From the NCBI GenBank assembly GCA_026545225.1, contig CM048847.1, positions 3,224,001-3,288,000 on the forward strand: a DNA stretch of 64,000 nucleotides, read 5' to 3'. Positions 11,501 to 26,299 of the stretch are shown one piece after another. The position numbers and the translations under genes are program-made. Position 1 is the first letter of the stretch. Every line of letters starts with the position of its first letter. The notes beneath the pieces were generated by a model that was given only the letters and a program-made list of their open reading frames with translations, was not told where the DNA came from and made no database searches. Source of the stretch: Cornus controversa (Eukaryota; Streptophyta; Magnoliopsida; Cornales; Cornaceae).

Positions 11501-14500
11501 TTGGAACGAAGCACCATACGGTTGTGATGAAGATCGGATTGACATGTTCGTCACTTCTTTTGGATGCTTTGATGGTCTAATATGGAAAAAAGAAACTTAC
11601 GATTCTGATTATGGCATGACTTCTCAAGGAATGGGTTTTTGAATCAGAACAACTCAAACTAAACTTGTTTAAAATCCTTGATAGCTTGGGAATTGTTTCT
11701 TTTACTTTTTCAGATGGTTGAAGTTGGCATAGAGCACCATACGGTTGTGATCATTCATGAGTGCAGCAAGGAATTACTATTTTTGATTCAGGACGTCCTG
11801 ATGGTTGAATTTGGCATAAAGCAATGTATAATTCTAAGTATGGCACGATTTCACGTGGATTGGACTTTTCGAATCAGGACAAGTAAAACGAAACAAGTTC
11901 GAAACCGTTGTTGTCTTTCTCTATTTTTCTGAACATCCAGATGGTCAATTCTAGCACAAAGCGCCATACGGTTGTCGTCATGCCTGATTATTACAAGCAA
12001 TGTTCTTTTCGACTCAGAACAACTCAAACAAACATGGATGAAGATCGGATCGACATGCTCGTCATTTCTTTGGGATGCTTTGATGGTTTCATTTAGAAAA
12101 AAGCAGCGTACGATTAGTATTATGGCACGACTTCTCTTGGAATTCGGTTTTCGAATCAAAACAACTCAAATGAAACAAGTTTAAAATGGTCGGTAGCTTG
12201 CTAATTGTTTCCTTTAGATGTCCAAACGGTCGAACTTGGAACGAAGCACCATACGGTTGTGATGAAGATCGGATTGACATGTTCGTCACTTCTTTTGGAT
12301 GCTTTGATGGTCTAATATGGAAAAAAGAAACTTACGATTTTGATTATGGCACGACTTCTCAAGGAATGGGTTTTTGAATCAGAACAACTCAAACTAAACT
12401 TGTTTAAAATCCTTGATAGCTTGGGAATTGTTTCTTTTACTTTTCTAGATGGTTGAAGTTGACATAGAGCACCATACGGTTGTGATCATTCATGAGTGCA
12501 GCAAGGAATTACTATTTTTGATTCAGGACGTCCTGATGGTTGAATTTGGCATAAAGCAATGTATAATTCTAAGTATGGCACGATTTCACGTGGATTGGAC
12601 TTTTCGAATCAGGACAAGTAAAACAAAACAAGTTCGAAACCGTTGTTGTCATTCTCTATTTTTCTGAACATCCAGATGGTCAATTCTAGCACAAAGCGCC
12701 ATACGGTTGTCGTCATGCCTGATTATTACAAGCAATTGTTCTTTTCGACTCAGAACAACTCAAACAAACATGGATGAAGATCGGATCGACATGCTCGTCG
12801 TTTCTTTGGGATGCTTTGATGGTTTCATTTAGAGAAAAGCAGCGTACGATTAGTATTATGGCACGACTTCTCTTGGAATTCGGTTTTCGAATCAAAACAA
12901 CTCAAATGAAACAAGTTTAAAATGGTCGGTAGCTTGCTAATTGTTTCCTTTAGATGTCCAAACGGTCGAACTTGGAACGATGCACCATACGGTTGTGATG
13001 AAGATCGGATTGACATGTTCATCACTTCTTTTGGATGCTTTGATGGTCTAATATGGAAAAAAGAAACTTACGATTCTGATTATGGCACGACTTCTCAAGG
13101 AATGGGTTTTTGAATCAGAACAACTCAAACTAAACTTGTTAAAAATCCTTGATAGCTTGGGAATTGTTTCTTTTACTTTTCCAGATGGTTGAAGTTGGCA
13201 TAGAGCACCATACGGTTGTGATCATTCATGAGTGCAGCAAGGAATTACTATTTTTGATTCAGGACGTCCTGATGGTTGAATTTGGCATAAAGTAATGTAT
13301 AATTCTAAGTATGGCACGATTTCACGTGGATTGGACTTTTCGAATCAGGACAAGTAAAACAAAACAAGTTCGAAACCGTTGTTGTCATTCTCTATTTTTC
13401 TGAACATCCAGATGGTCAATTCTAGCACAAAGCGCCATACGGTTGTTGTCGTGCCTGATTATTACAAGCAATTGTTCTTTTCGACTCAGAACAAGTCAAA
13501 CAAACATGGATGAAGATCGGATCGACATGCTGGTCGTTTCTTTGGGACGCTTTGATGGTTTCATTTAGAAAAAACCAGCGTACGATTAGTATTATGGCAC
13601 GACTTCTCTTGGAATGCGGTTTTCGAATCAAAACAACTCAAATGAAACAAGTTTAAAATGGTCGGTAGCTTGCTAATTGTTTCCTTTAGATGTCCAAACG
13701 GTCGAACTTGGAACGAAGCACCATACGGTTGTGATGAAGATCGGATTGACATGTTCGTCACTTCTTTTGGATGCTTTGATGGTCTAATATGGAAAAAAGA
13801 AACTTACGATTCTGATTATGGCATGACTTCTCAAGGAATGGGTTTTTGAATCAGAACAACTCAAACTAAACTTGTTTAAAATCCTTGATAGCTTGGGAAT
13901 TGTTTCTTTTACTTTTCTAGATGGTTGAAGTTGGCATAGAGCACCATACGGTTGTGATCATTCATGAGTGCAGCAAGGAATTACTATTTTTGATTCAGGA
14001 TGTCCTGATGGTTGAATTTGGCATAAAGCAATGTATAATTCTAAGTATGGCACGATTTCACGTGGATTGGACTTTTCGAATCAGGACAAGTAAAACAAAA
14101 CAAGTTCGAAACCGTTGTTGTCATTCTCTATTTTTCTGAACATCCAGATGGTCAATTCTAGCACAAAGCGCCATACGGTTGTCGTCATGCCTGATTATTA
14201 CAAGCAATTGTTCTTTTCGACTCAGAACAACTCAAACAAACATGGATGAAGATCGGGTCGACATGCTCGTCGTTTCTTTGGGATGCTTTGATGGTTTCAT
14301 TTAGAGAAAAGCAGCGTACGATTAGTATTATGGCACGACTTCTCTTGGAATTCGGTTTTTGAATCAAAACAACTCAAATGAAACAAGTTTAAAATGGTCG
14401 GTAGCTTGCTAATTGTTTCCTTTAGATGTCCAAACGGTCGAACTTGGAACGATGCACCATACGGTTGTGATGAAGATCGGATTGACATGTTCATCACTTC

Positions 14501-15629
14501 TTTTGGATGCTTTGATGGTCTAATATGGAAAAAAGAAACTTACGATTCTGATTATGGCACGACTTCTCAAGGAATGGGTTTTTGAATCAGAACAACTCAA
14601 ACTAAACTTGTTAAAAATCCTTGATAGCTTGGGAATTGTTTCTTTTACTTTTCCAGATGGTTGAAGTTGGCATAGAGCACCATACGGTTGTGATCATTCA
14701 TGAGTGCAGCAAGGAATTACTATTTTTGATTCAGGACGTCCTGATGGTTGAATTTGGCATAAAGTAATGTATAATTCTAAGTATGGCACGATTTCACGTG
14801 GATTGGACTTTTCGAATCAGGACAAGTAAAACGAAACAAGTTCGAAACCGTTGTTGTCATTCTCTATTTTTCTGAACATCCAGATGGTCAATTCTAGCAC
14901 AAAGCGCCATACGGTTGTTGTCGTGCCTGATTATTACAAGCAATTGTTCTTTTCGACTCAGAACAAGTCAAACAAACATGGATGAAGATCGGATCGACAT
15001 GCTCGTCGTTTCTTTGGCACGCTTTGATGGTTTCATTTAGAAAAAACCAGCGTACGATTAGTATTATGGCACGACTTCTCTTGGAATGCGGTTTTCGAAT
15101 CAAAACAACTCAAATGAAACAAGTTTAAAATGGTCGGTAGCTTGCTAATTGTTTCCTTTAGATGTCCAAACGGTCGAACTTGGAACGAAGCACCATACGG
15201 TTGTGATGAAGATCGGATTGACATGTTCGTCACTTCTTTTGGATGCTTTGATGGTCTAATATGGAAAAAAGAAACTTACGATTCTGATTATGGCATGACT
15301 TCTCAAGGAATGGGTTTTTGAATCAGAACAACTCAAACTAAACTTGTTTAAAATCCTTGATAGCTTGGGAATTGTTTCTTTTACTTTTCTAGATGGTTGA
15401 AGTTGGCATAGAGCACCATACGGTTGTGATCATTCATGAGTGCAGCAAGGAATTACTATTTTTGATTCAGGATGTCCTGATGGTTGAATTTGGCATAAAG
15501 CAATGTATAATTCTAAGTATGGCACGATTTCACATGGATTGGACTTTTCGAATCAGGACAAGTAAAACGAAACAAGTTCGAAACCGTTGTTGTCATTCTC
15601 TATTTTTCTGAACATCCAGATGGTCAATT

Positions 15630-17310
15630 CTAGCACAAAGCGCCATACGGTTGTTGTCGTGCCTGATTATTACAAGCAATTGTTCTTTTCGACTCAGAAC
15701 AGGTCAAACAAACATGGATGAAGATCGGATCGACATGCTGGTCGTTTCTTTGGGACGCTTTGATGGTTTCATTTAGAAAAAACCAGCGTACGATTAGTAT
15801 TATGGCACGACTTCTCTTGGAATGCGGTTTTTGAATCAAAACAACTCAAATGAAACAAGTTTAAAATGGTCGGTAGCTTGCTAATTGTTTCCTTTAGATG
15901 TCCAAATGGTCGAACTTGGAACGAAGCACCATACGGTTGTGATGAAGATCGGATTGACATGTTCGTCACTTCTTTTGGATGCTTTGATGGTCTAATATGG
16001 AAAAAAGAAACTTACGATTCTGATTATGGCATGACTTCTCAAGGAATGGGTTTTTGAATCAGAACAACTCAAACTAAACTTGTTTAAAATCCTTGATAGC
16101 TTGGGAATTGTTTCTTTTACTTTTCTAGATGGTTGAAGTTGGCATAGAGCACCATACGGTTGTGATCATTCATGAGTGCAGCAAGGAATTACTATTTTTG
16201 ATTCAGGATGTCCTGATGGTTGAATTTGGCATAAAGCAATGTATAATTCTAAGTATGGCACGATTTCACGTGGATTGGACTTTTCGAATCAGGACAAGTA
16301 AAACAAAACAAGTTCAAAACCGTTGTTGTCATTCTCTATTTTTCTGAACATCCAGATGGTCAATTCTAGCACAAAGCGCCATACGGTTGTCGTCATGCCT
16401 GATTATTACAAGCAATTGTTCTTTTCGACTCAGAACAACTCAAACAAACATGGATGAAGATCGGGTCGACATGCTCGTCGTTTCTTTGGGATGCTTTGAT
16501 GGTTTCATTTAGAGAAAAGCAGCGTACGATTAGTATTATGGCACGACTTCTCTTGGAATTCGGTTTTTGAATCAAAACAACTCAAATGAAACAAGTTTAA
16601 AATGGTCGGTAGCTTGCTAATTGTTTCCTTTAGATGTCCAAACGGTCGAACTTGGAACGATGCACCATACGGTTGTGATGAAGATCGGATTGACATGTTC
16701 ATCACTTCTTTTGGATGCTTTGATGGTCTAATATGGAAAAAAGAAACTTACGATTCTGATTATGGCACGACTTCTCAAGGAATGGGTTTTTGAATCAGAA
16801 CAACTCAAACTAAACTTGTTAAAAATCCTTGATAGCTTGGGAATTGTTTCTTTTACTTTTCCAGATGGTTGAAGTTGGCATAGAGCACCATACGGTTGTG
16901 ATCATTCATGAGTGCAGCAAGGAATTACTATTTTTGATTCAGGACGTCCTGATGGTTGAATTTGGCATAAAGTAATGTATAATTCTAAGTATGGCACGAT
17001 TTCACGTGGATTGGACTTTTCGAATCAGGACAAGTAAAACGAAACAAGTTCGAAACCGTTGTTGTCATTCTCTATTTTTCTGAACATCCAGATGGTCAAT
17101 TCTAGCACAAAGCGCCATACGGTTGTTGTCGTGCCTGATTATTACAAGCAATTGTTCTTTTCGACTCAGAACAAGTCAAACAAACATGGATGAAGATCGG
17201 ATCGACATGCTCGTCGTTTCTTTGGGACGCTTTGATGGTTTCATTTAGAAAAAACCAGCGTACGATTAGTATTATGGCACGACTTCTCTTGGAATGCGGT
17301 TTTCGAATCA
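15630..17310 (+). repeat. Array segment duplicated 8832 bp away (copy 1)
   Basis: A run of linked variants (acatgctggtcg, ttttctagatgg, gatcgggtcgac, tttagagaaaagcag, cataaagtaatg) is found in the same order at 24462-26142. The offset is 8832 bp, exactly twelve monomers. Related variant sets also occur at 12.7-15 kb. Confidence 0.7.
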
Positions 17311-18300
17311 AAACAACTCAAATGAAACAAGTTTAAAATGGTCGGTAGCTTGCTAATTGTTTCCTTTAGATGTCCAAACGGTCGAACTTGGAACGAAGCA
17401 CCATACGGTTGTGATGAAGATCGGATTGACATGTTCGTCACTTCTTTTGGATGCTTTGATGGTCTAATATGGAAAAAAGAAACTTACGATTCTGATTATG
17501 GCATGACTTCTCAAGGAATGGTTTTTTGAATCAGAACAACTCAAACTAAACTTGTTTAAAATCCTTGATAGCTTGGGAATTGTTTCTTTTACTTTTCTAG
17601 ATGGTTGAAGTTGGCATAGAGCACCATACGGTTGTGATCATTCATGAGTGCAGCAAGGAATTACTATTTTTGATTCAGGATGTCCTGATGGTTGAATTTG
17701 GCATAAAGCAATGTATAATTCTAAGTATGGCACGATTTCACATGGATTGGACTTTTCGAATCAGGACAAGTAAAACGAAACAAGTTCGAAACCGTTGTTG
17801 TCATTCTCTATTTTTCTGAACATCCAGATGGTCAATTCTAGCACAAAGCGCCATACGGTTGTCGTCATGCCTGATTTTTACAAGCAATTGTTCTTTTCGA
17901 CTCAGAACAACTCAAACAAACATGGATGAAGATCGGATCGACATGCTCGTCGTTTCTTTGGGATGCTTTGATGGTTTCATTTAGAAAAAAGCAGCGTACG
18001 ATTAGTATTATGCCACGACTTCTCTTGGAATTCGGTTTTCGAATCAAAACAACTCAAATGAAACAAGTTTAAAATGGTCGGTAGCTTGCTAATTGTTTCC
18101 TTTAGATGTCCAAACGGTCGAACTTGGAACGAAGCGCCATACGGTTGTGATGAAGATCGGATTGACATGTTCGTCACTTCTTTTGGATGCTTTGATGGTC
18201 TAATATGGAAAAAAGAAACTTACGATTCTGATTATGGCACGACTTCTCAAGGAATGGGTTTTTGAATCAGAACAACTCAAACTACACTTGTTGAAAATCC

Positions 18301-21300
18301 TTGATAGCTTGGGAATTGTTTCTTTTACTTTTCCAGATGGTTGAAGTTGGCATAGAGCACCATACGGTTGTGATCATTCATGAGTGCAGCAAGGAATTAC
18401 TATTTTTGATTCAGGACGTCCTGATGGTTGAATTTGGCATAAAGCAATGTATAATTCTAAGTATGGCACGATTTCACGTGGATTGGACTTTTCGAATCAG
18501 GACAAGTAAAACGAAACAAGTTCGAAACCGTTGTTGTCATTCTCTATTTTTCTGAACATCCAGATGGTCAATTCTAGCACAAAGCGCCATACGGTTGTCG
18601 TCATGCCTGATTATTACAAGCAATTGTTCTTTTCGACTCAGAACAACTCAAACAAACATGGATGAAGATCGGATCGACATGCTCGTCGTTTCTTTGGGAT
18701 GCTTTGATGGTTTCATTTAGAAAAAAGCAGCGTACGATTAGTATTATGCCACGACTTCTCTTGGAATTCGGTTTTCGAATCAAAACAACTCAAATGAAAC
18801 AAGTTTAAAATGGTCGGTAGCTTGCTAATTGTTTCCTTTAGATGTCCAAACGGTCGAACTTGGAACGAAGCACCATACGGTTGTGATGAAGATCGGATTG
18901 ACATGTTCGTCACTTCTTTTGGATGCTTTGATGGTCTAATATGGAAAAAAGAAACTTACGATTCTGATTATGGCACGACTTCTCAAGGAATGGGTTTTTG
19001 AATCAGAACAACTCAAACTAAACTTGTTTAAAATCCTTGATAGCTTGGGAATTGTTTCTTTTACTTTTCCGGATGGTTGAAGTTGGCATAGAGCACCATA
19101 CGGTTGTGATCATTCATGAGTGCAGCAAGGAATTACTATTTTTGATTCAGGATGTCCTGATGGTTGAATTTGGCATAAAGCAATGTATAATTCTAAGTAT
19201 GGCACGATTTCACGTGGATTGGACTTTTCGAATCAGGACAAGTAAAACGAAACAAGTTCGAAACCGTTGTTGTCATTCTCTATTTTTCTGAACATCCAGA
19301 TGGTCAATTCTAGCACAAAGCGCCATACGGTTGTCGTCATGCCTGATTATTACAAGCAATTGTTCTTTTCGACTCAGAACAACTCAAACAAACATGGATG
19401 AAGATCGGATCGACATGCTCGTCGTTTCTTTGGGATGCTTTGATGGTTTCATTTAGAAAATAGCAGCGTACGATTAGTATTATGGCACGACTTCTCTTGG
19501 AATTCGGTTTTCGAATCAAAACAACTCAAATGAAACAAGTTTAAAATGGTCGGTAGCTTGCTAATTGTTTCCTTTAGATGTCCAAACGGTCGAATTTGGA
19601 ACGAAGCACCGTACGGTTGTGATGAAGATCGGATTGACATGTTCATCACTTCTTTTGGATGCTTTGATGGTCTAATATGGAAAAAAGAAACTTACGATTC
19701 TGATTATGGCACGACTTCTCAAGGAATGGGTTTTTGAATCAGAACAACTCAAACTAAACTTGTTAAAAATCCTTGATAGCTTGGGAATTGTTTCTTTTAC
19801 TTTTCCAGATGGTTGAAGTTGGCATAGAGCACCATACGGTTGTGATCATTCATGAGTGCAGCAAGGAATTACTATTTTTGATTCAGGACGTCCTGATGGT
19901 TGAATTTGGCATAAAGCAATGTATAATTCTAAGTATGGCACGATTTCACGTGGATTGGACTTTTCGAATCAGGACAAGTAAAACGAAACAAGTTCGAAAC
20001 CGTTGTTGTCATTCTCTATTTTTCTGAACATCCAGATGGTCAATTCTAGCACAAAGCGCCATACGGTTGTTGTCGTGCCTGATTATTACAAGCAATTGTT
20101 CTTTTCGACTCAGAACAAGTCAAACAAACATGGATGAAGATCGGATTGACATGCTCGTCGTTTCTTTGGGACGCTTTGATGGTTTCATTTAGAAAAAACC
20201 AGCGTACGATTAGTATTATGGCACGACTTCTCTTGGAATGTGGTTTTCGAATCAAAACAACTCAAATGAAACAAGTTTAAAATGGTCGGTAGCTTGCTAA
20301 TTGTTTCCTTTAGATGTCCAAACGGTCGAACTTGGAACGAAGCACCATACGGTTGTGATGAAGATCGGATTGACATGTTCGTCACTTCTTTTGGATGCTT
20401 TGATGGTCTAATATGGAAAAAAGAAACTTACGATTCTGATTATGGCATGACTTCTCAAGGAATGGGTTTTTGAATCAGAACAACTCAAACTAAACTTGTT
20501 TAAAATCCTTGATAGCTTGGGAATTGTTTCTTTTACTTTTCCAGATGGTTGAAGTTGGCATAGAGCACCATACGGTTGTGATCATTCATGAGTGCAGCAA
20601 GGAATTACTATTTTTGATTCAGGACGTCCTGATGGTTGAATTTGGCATAAAGCAATGTATAATTCTAAGTATGGCACGATTTCACGTGGATTGGACTTTT
20701 CGAATCAGGACAAGTAAAATGAAACAAGTTCGAAACCGTTGTTGTCATTCTCTATTTTTCTGAACATCCAGATGGTCAATTCTAGCACAAAGCGCCATAC
20801 GGTTGTCGTCATGCCTGATTATTACAAGCAATTGTTCTTTTCGACTCAGAACAACGCAAACAAACATGGATGAAGATCGGATCGACATGCTCGTCGTTTC
20901 TTTGGGATGCTTTGATGGTTTCATTTAGAAAAAAGCAGCGTACGATTAGTATTATGCCACGACTTCTCTTGGAATTCGGTTTTCGAATCAAAACAACTCA
21001 AATGAAACAAGTTTAAAATGGTCGGTAGCTTGCTAATTGTTTCCTTTAGATGTCCAAACGGTCGAACTTGGAACGAAGCACCATACAGTTGTGATGAAGA
21101 TCGGATTGACATGTTCGTCACTTCTTTTGGATGCTTTGATGGTCTAATATGGAAAAAAGAAACTTACGATTCTGATTATGGCACGACTTCTCAAGGAATG
21201 TGTTTTTGAATCAGAACAACTCAAACTAAACATGTTTAAAATCCTTGATAGCTTGGGAATTGTTTCTTTTACTTTTCCAGATGGTTGAAGTTGGCATAGA

Positions 21301-24300
21301 GCACCATACGGTTGTGATCATTCATGAGTGCAGCAAGGAATTACTATTTTTGATTCAGGACGTCCTGATGGTTGAATTTGGCATAAAGCAATGTATAATT
21401 CTAAGTATGGCACGATTTCACGTGGATTGGACTTTTCGAATCAGGACAAGTAAAACGAAACAAGTTCGAAACCGTTGTTGTCATTCTCTATTTTTCTGAA
21501 CATCCAGATGGTCAATTCTAGCACAAAGCGCCATACGGTTGTCGTCATGCCTGATTATTACAAGCAATTGTTCTTTTCGACTCAGAACAACTCAAACAAA
21601 CATGGATGAAGATCGGATCGACATGCTCATCGTTTCTTTGGGATGCTTTGATGGTTTCATTTAGAAAAAAGCAGCGTACGATTAGTATTATGCCACGACT
21701 TCTCTTGGAATTCGGTTTTCGAATCAAAACAACTCAAATGAAACAAGTTTAAAATGGTCGGTAGCTTGCTAATTGTTTCCTTTAGATGTCCAAACGGTCG
21801 AACTTGGAACGAAGCACCATACGGTTGTGATGAAGATCGGATTGACATGTTCGTCACTTCTTTTGGATGCTTTGATGGTCTAATATGGAAAAAAGAAACT
21901 TACGATTCTGATTATGGCACGACTTCTCAAGGAATGGGTTTTTGAATCAGAACAACTCAAACTAAACTTGTTTAAAATCCTTGATAGCTTGGGAATTGTT
22001 TCTTTTACTTTTCCGGATGGTTGAAGTTGGCATAGAGCACCATACGGTTGTGATCATTCATGAGTGCAGCAAGGAATTACTATTTTTGATTCAGGATGTC
22101 CTGATGGTTGAATTTGGCATAAAGCAATGTATAATTCTAAGTATGGCACGATTTCACGTGGATTGGACTTTTCGAATCAGGACAAGTAAAACGAAACAAG
22201 TTCGAAACCGTTGTTGTCATTCTCTATTTTTCTGAACATCCAGATGGTCAATTCTAGCACAAAGCGCTATACGGTTGTCGTCATGCCTGATTATTACAAG
22301 CAATTGTTCTTTTCGACTCAGAACAACTCAAACAAACATGGATGAAGATCGGATCGACATGCTCGTCGTTTCTTTGGGATGCTTTGATGGTTTCATTTAG
22401 AAAAAAGCAGCGTACGATTAGTATTATGGCACGACTTCTCTTGGAATTCGGTTTTCGAATCAAAACAACTCAAATGAAACAAGTTTAAAATGGTCGGTAG
22501 CTTGCTAATTGTTTCCTTTAGATGTCCAAACGGTCGAATTTGGAACGAAGCACCGTACGGTTGTGATGAAGATCGGATTGACATGTTCATCACTTCTTTT
22601 GGATGCTTTGATGGTCTAATATGGAAAAAAGAAACTTACGATTCTGATTATGGCACGACTTCTCAAGGAATGGGTTTTTGAATCAGAACAACTCAAACTA
22701 AACTTGTTAAAAATCCTTGATAGCTTGGGAATTGTTTCTTTTACTTTTCCAGATGGTTGAAGTTGGCATAGAGCACCATACGGTTGTGATCATTCATGAG
22801 TGCAGTAAGGAATTACTATTTTTGATTCAGGACGTCCTGATGGTTGAATTTGGCATAAAGCAATGTATAATTCTAAGTATGGCACGATTTCACGTGGATT
22901 GGACTTTTCGAATCAGGACAAGTAAAACGAAACAAGTTCGAAACCGTTGTTGTCATTCTCTATTTTTCTGAACATCCAGATGGTCAATTCTAGCACAAAG
23001 CGCCATACGGTTGTTGTCGTGCCTGATTATTACAAGCAATTGTTCTTTTCGACTCAGAACAAGTCAAACAAACATGGATGAAGATCGGATTGACATGCTC
23101 GTCGTTTCTTTGGGACGCTTTGATGGTTTCATGTAGAAAAAACCAGCGTACGATTAGTATTATGGCACGACTTCTCTTGGAATGTGGTTTTCGAATCAAA
23201 ACAACTCAAATGAAACAAGTTTAAAATGGTCGGTAGCTTGCTAATTGTTTCCTTTAGATGTCCAAACGGTCGAACTTGGAACGAAGCACCATACGGTTGT
23301 GATGAAGATCGGATTGACATGTTCGTCACTTCTTTTGGATGCTTTGATGGTCTAATATGGAAAAAAGAAACTTACGATTCTGATTATGGCATGACTTCTC
23401 AAGGAATGGGTTTTTGAATCAGAACAACTCAAACTAAACTTGTTTAAAATCCTTGATAGCTTGGGAATTGTTTCTTTTACTTTTCCAGATGGTTGAAGTT
23501 GGCATAGAGCACCATACGGTTGTGATCATTCATGAGTGCAGCAAGGAATTACTATTTTTGATTCAGGACGTCCTGATGGTTGAATTTGGCATAAAGCAAT
23601 GTATAATTCTAAGTATGGCACGATTTCACGTGGATTGGACTTTTCGAATCAGGACAAGTAAAATGAAACAAGTTCGAAACCGTTGTTGTCATTCTCTATT
23701 TTTCTGAACATCCAGATGGTCAATTCTAGCACAAAGCGCCATACGGTTGTCGTCATGCCTGATTATTACAAGCAATTGTTCTTTTCGACTCAGAACAACT
23801 CAAACAAACATGGATGAAGATCGGATCGACATGCTCGTCGTTTCTTTGGGATGCTTTGATGGTTTCATTTAGAAAAAAGCAGCGTACGATTAGTATTATG
23901 CCACGACTTCTCTTGGAATTCGGTTTTCGAATCAAAACAACTCAAATGAAACAAGTTTAAAATGGTCGGTAGCTTGCTAATTGTTTCCTTTAGATGTCCA
24001 AACGGTCGAACTTGGAACGAAGCACCATACAGTTGTGATGAAGATCGGATTGACATGTTCGTCACTTCTTTTGGATGCTTTGATGGTCTAATATGGAAAA
24101 AAGAAACTTACGATTCTGATTATGGCACGACTTCTCAAGGAATGTGTTTTTGAATCAGAACAACTCAAACTAAACATGTTTAAAATCCTTGATAGCTTGG
24201 GAATTGTTTCTTTTACTTTTCCAGATGGTTGAAGTTGGCATAGAGCACCATACGGTTGTGATCATTCATGAGTGCAGCAAGGAATTACTATTTTTGATTC

Positions 24301-24444
24301 AGGACGTCCTGATGGTTGAATTTGGCATAAAGCAATGTATAATTCTAAGTATGGCACGATTTCACGTGGATTGGACTTTTCGAATCAGGACAAGTAAAAC
24401 GAAACAAGTTCGAAACCGTTGTTGTCATTCTCTATTTTTCTGAA
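18301..24444 (+). repeat. Tetrameric higher-order repeat (2944 bp period)
   Basis: Private variants repeat at an offset of four monomers (2944 bp): ttttccggatgg at about 19065 and 22009, tcgaatttggaacg with gcaccgtacgg at 19.6 and 22.5 kb, gatcggattgacatgctc at 20.1 and 23.1 kb, catacagttgtg at 21.1 and 24.0 kb, and ggaatgtgtttttg at 21.2 and 24.1 kb. A third partial copy follows at 26.3-27.8 kb, offset 4415 bp from the second. Confidence 0.8.
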
Positions 24445-24461
24445 CATCCAGATGGTCAATT

Positions 24462-26142
24462 CTAGCACAAAGCGCCATACGGTTGTTGTCGTGCCTGATT
24501 ATTACAAGCAATTGTTCTTTTCGACTCAGAACAAGTCAAACAAACATGGATGAAGATCGGATCGACATGCTGGTCGTTTCTTTGGGACGCTTTGATGGTT
24601 TCATTTAGAAAAAACCAGCGTACGATTAGTATTATGGCACGACTTCTCTTGGAATGCGGTTTTTGAATCAAAACAACTCAAATGAAACAAGTTTAAAATG
24701 GTCGGTAGCTTGCTAATTGTTTCCTTTAGATGTCCAAACGGTCGAACTTGGAACGAAGCACCATACGGTTGTGATGAAGATCGGATTGACATGTTCGTCA
24801 CTTCTTTTGGATGCTTTGATGGTCTAATATGGAAAAAAGAAACTTACGATTCTGATTATGGCATGACTTCTCAAGGAATGGGTTTTTGAATCAGAACAAC
24901 TCAAACTAAACTTGTTTAAAATCCTTGATAGCTTGGGAATTGTTTCTTTTACTTTTCTAGATGGTTGAAGTTGGCATAGAGCACCATACGGTTGTGATCA
25001 TTCATGAGTGCAGCAAGGAATTACTATTTTTGATTCAGGATGTCCTGATGGTTGAATTTGGCATAAAGCAATGTATAATTCTAAGTATGGCACGATTTCA
25101 CGTGGATTGGACTTTTCGAATCAGGACAAGTAAAACAAAACAAGTTCGAAACCGTTGTTGTCATTCTCTATTTTTCTGAACATCCAGATGGTCAATTCTA
25201 GCACAAAGCGCCATACGGTTGTCGTCATGCCTGATTATTACAAGCAATTGTTCTTTTCGACTCAGAACAACTCAAACAAACATGGATGAAGATCGGGTCG
25301 ACATGCTCGTCGTTTCTTTGGGATGCTTTGATGGTTTCATTTAGAGAAAAGCAGCGTACGATTAGTATTATGGCACGACTTCTCTTGGAATTCGGTTTTT
25401 GAATCAAAACAACTCAAATGAAACAAGTTTAAAATGGTCGGTAGCTTGCTAATTGTTTCCTTTAGATGTCCAAACGGTCGAACTTGGAACGATGCACCAT
25501 ACGGTTGTGATGAAGATCGGATTGACATGTTCATCACTTCTTTTGGATGCTTTGATGGTCTAATATGGAAAAAAGAAACATACGATTCTGATTATGGCAC
25601 GACTTCTCAAGGAATGGGTTTTTGAATCAGAACAACTCAAACTAAACTTGTTAAAAATCCTTGATAGCTTGGGAATTGTTTCTTTTACTTTTCCAGATGG
25701 TTGAAGTTGGCATAGAGCACCATACGGTTGTGATCATTCATGAGTGCAGCAAGGAATTACTATTTTTGATTCAGGACGTCCTGATGGTTGAATTTGGCAT
25801 AAAGTAATGTATAATTCTAAGTATGGCACGATTTCACGTGGATTGGACTTTTCGAATCAGGACAAGTAAAACGAAACAAGTTCGAAACCGTTGTTGTCAT
25901 TCTCTATTTTTCTGAACATCCAGATGGTCAATTCTAGCACAAAGCGCCATACGGTTGTTGTCGTGCCTGATTATTACAAGCAATTGTTCTTTTCGACTCA
26001 GAACAAGTCAAACAAACATGGATGAAGATCGGATCGACATGCTCGTCGTTTCTTTGGGACGCTTTGATGGTTTCATTTAGAAAAAACCAGCGTACGATTA
26101 GTATTATGCCACGACTTCTCTTGGAATTCGGTTTTCGAATCA
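24462..26142 (+). repeat. Array segment duplicated 8832 bp away (copy 2)
   Basis: Carries the same ordered set of private variants as 15630-17310. It interrupts the tetrameric blocks on either side (18.3-24.4 kb and 26.3-27.8 kb), which suggests a later exchange or insertion of a multi-monomer block. Confidence 0.7.
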
Positions 26143-26299
26143 AAACAACTCAAATGAAACAAGTTTAAAATGGTCGGTAGCTTGCTAATTGTTTCCTTTA
26201 GATGTCCAAACGGTCGAACTTGGAACGAAGCACCATACGGTTGTGATGAAGATCGGATTGACATGTTCGTCACTTCTTTTGGATGCTTTGATGGTCTAA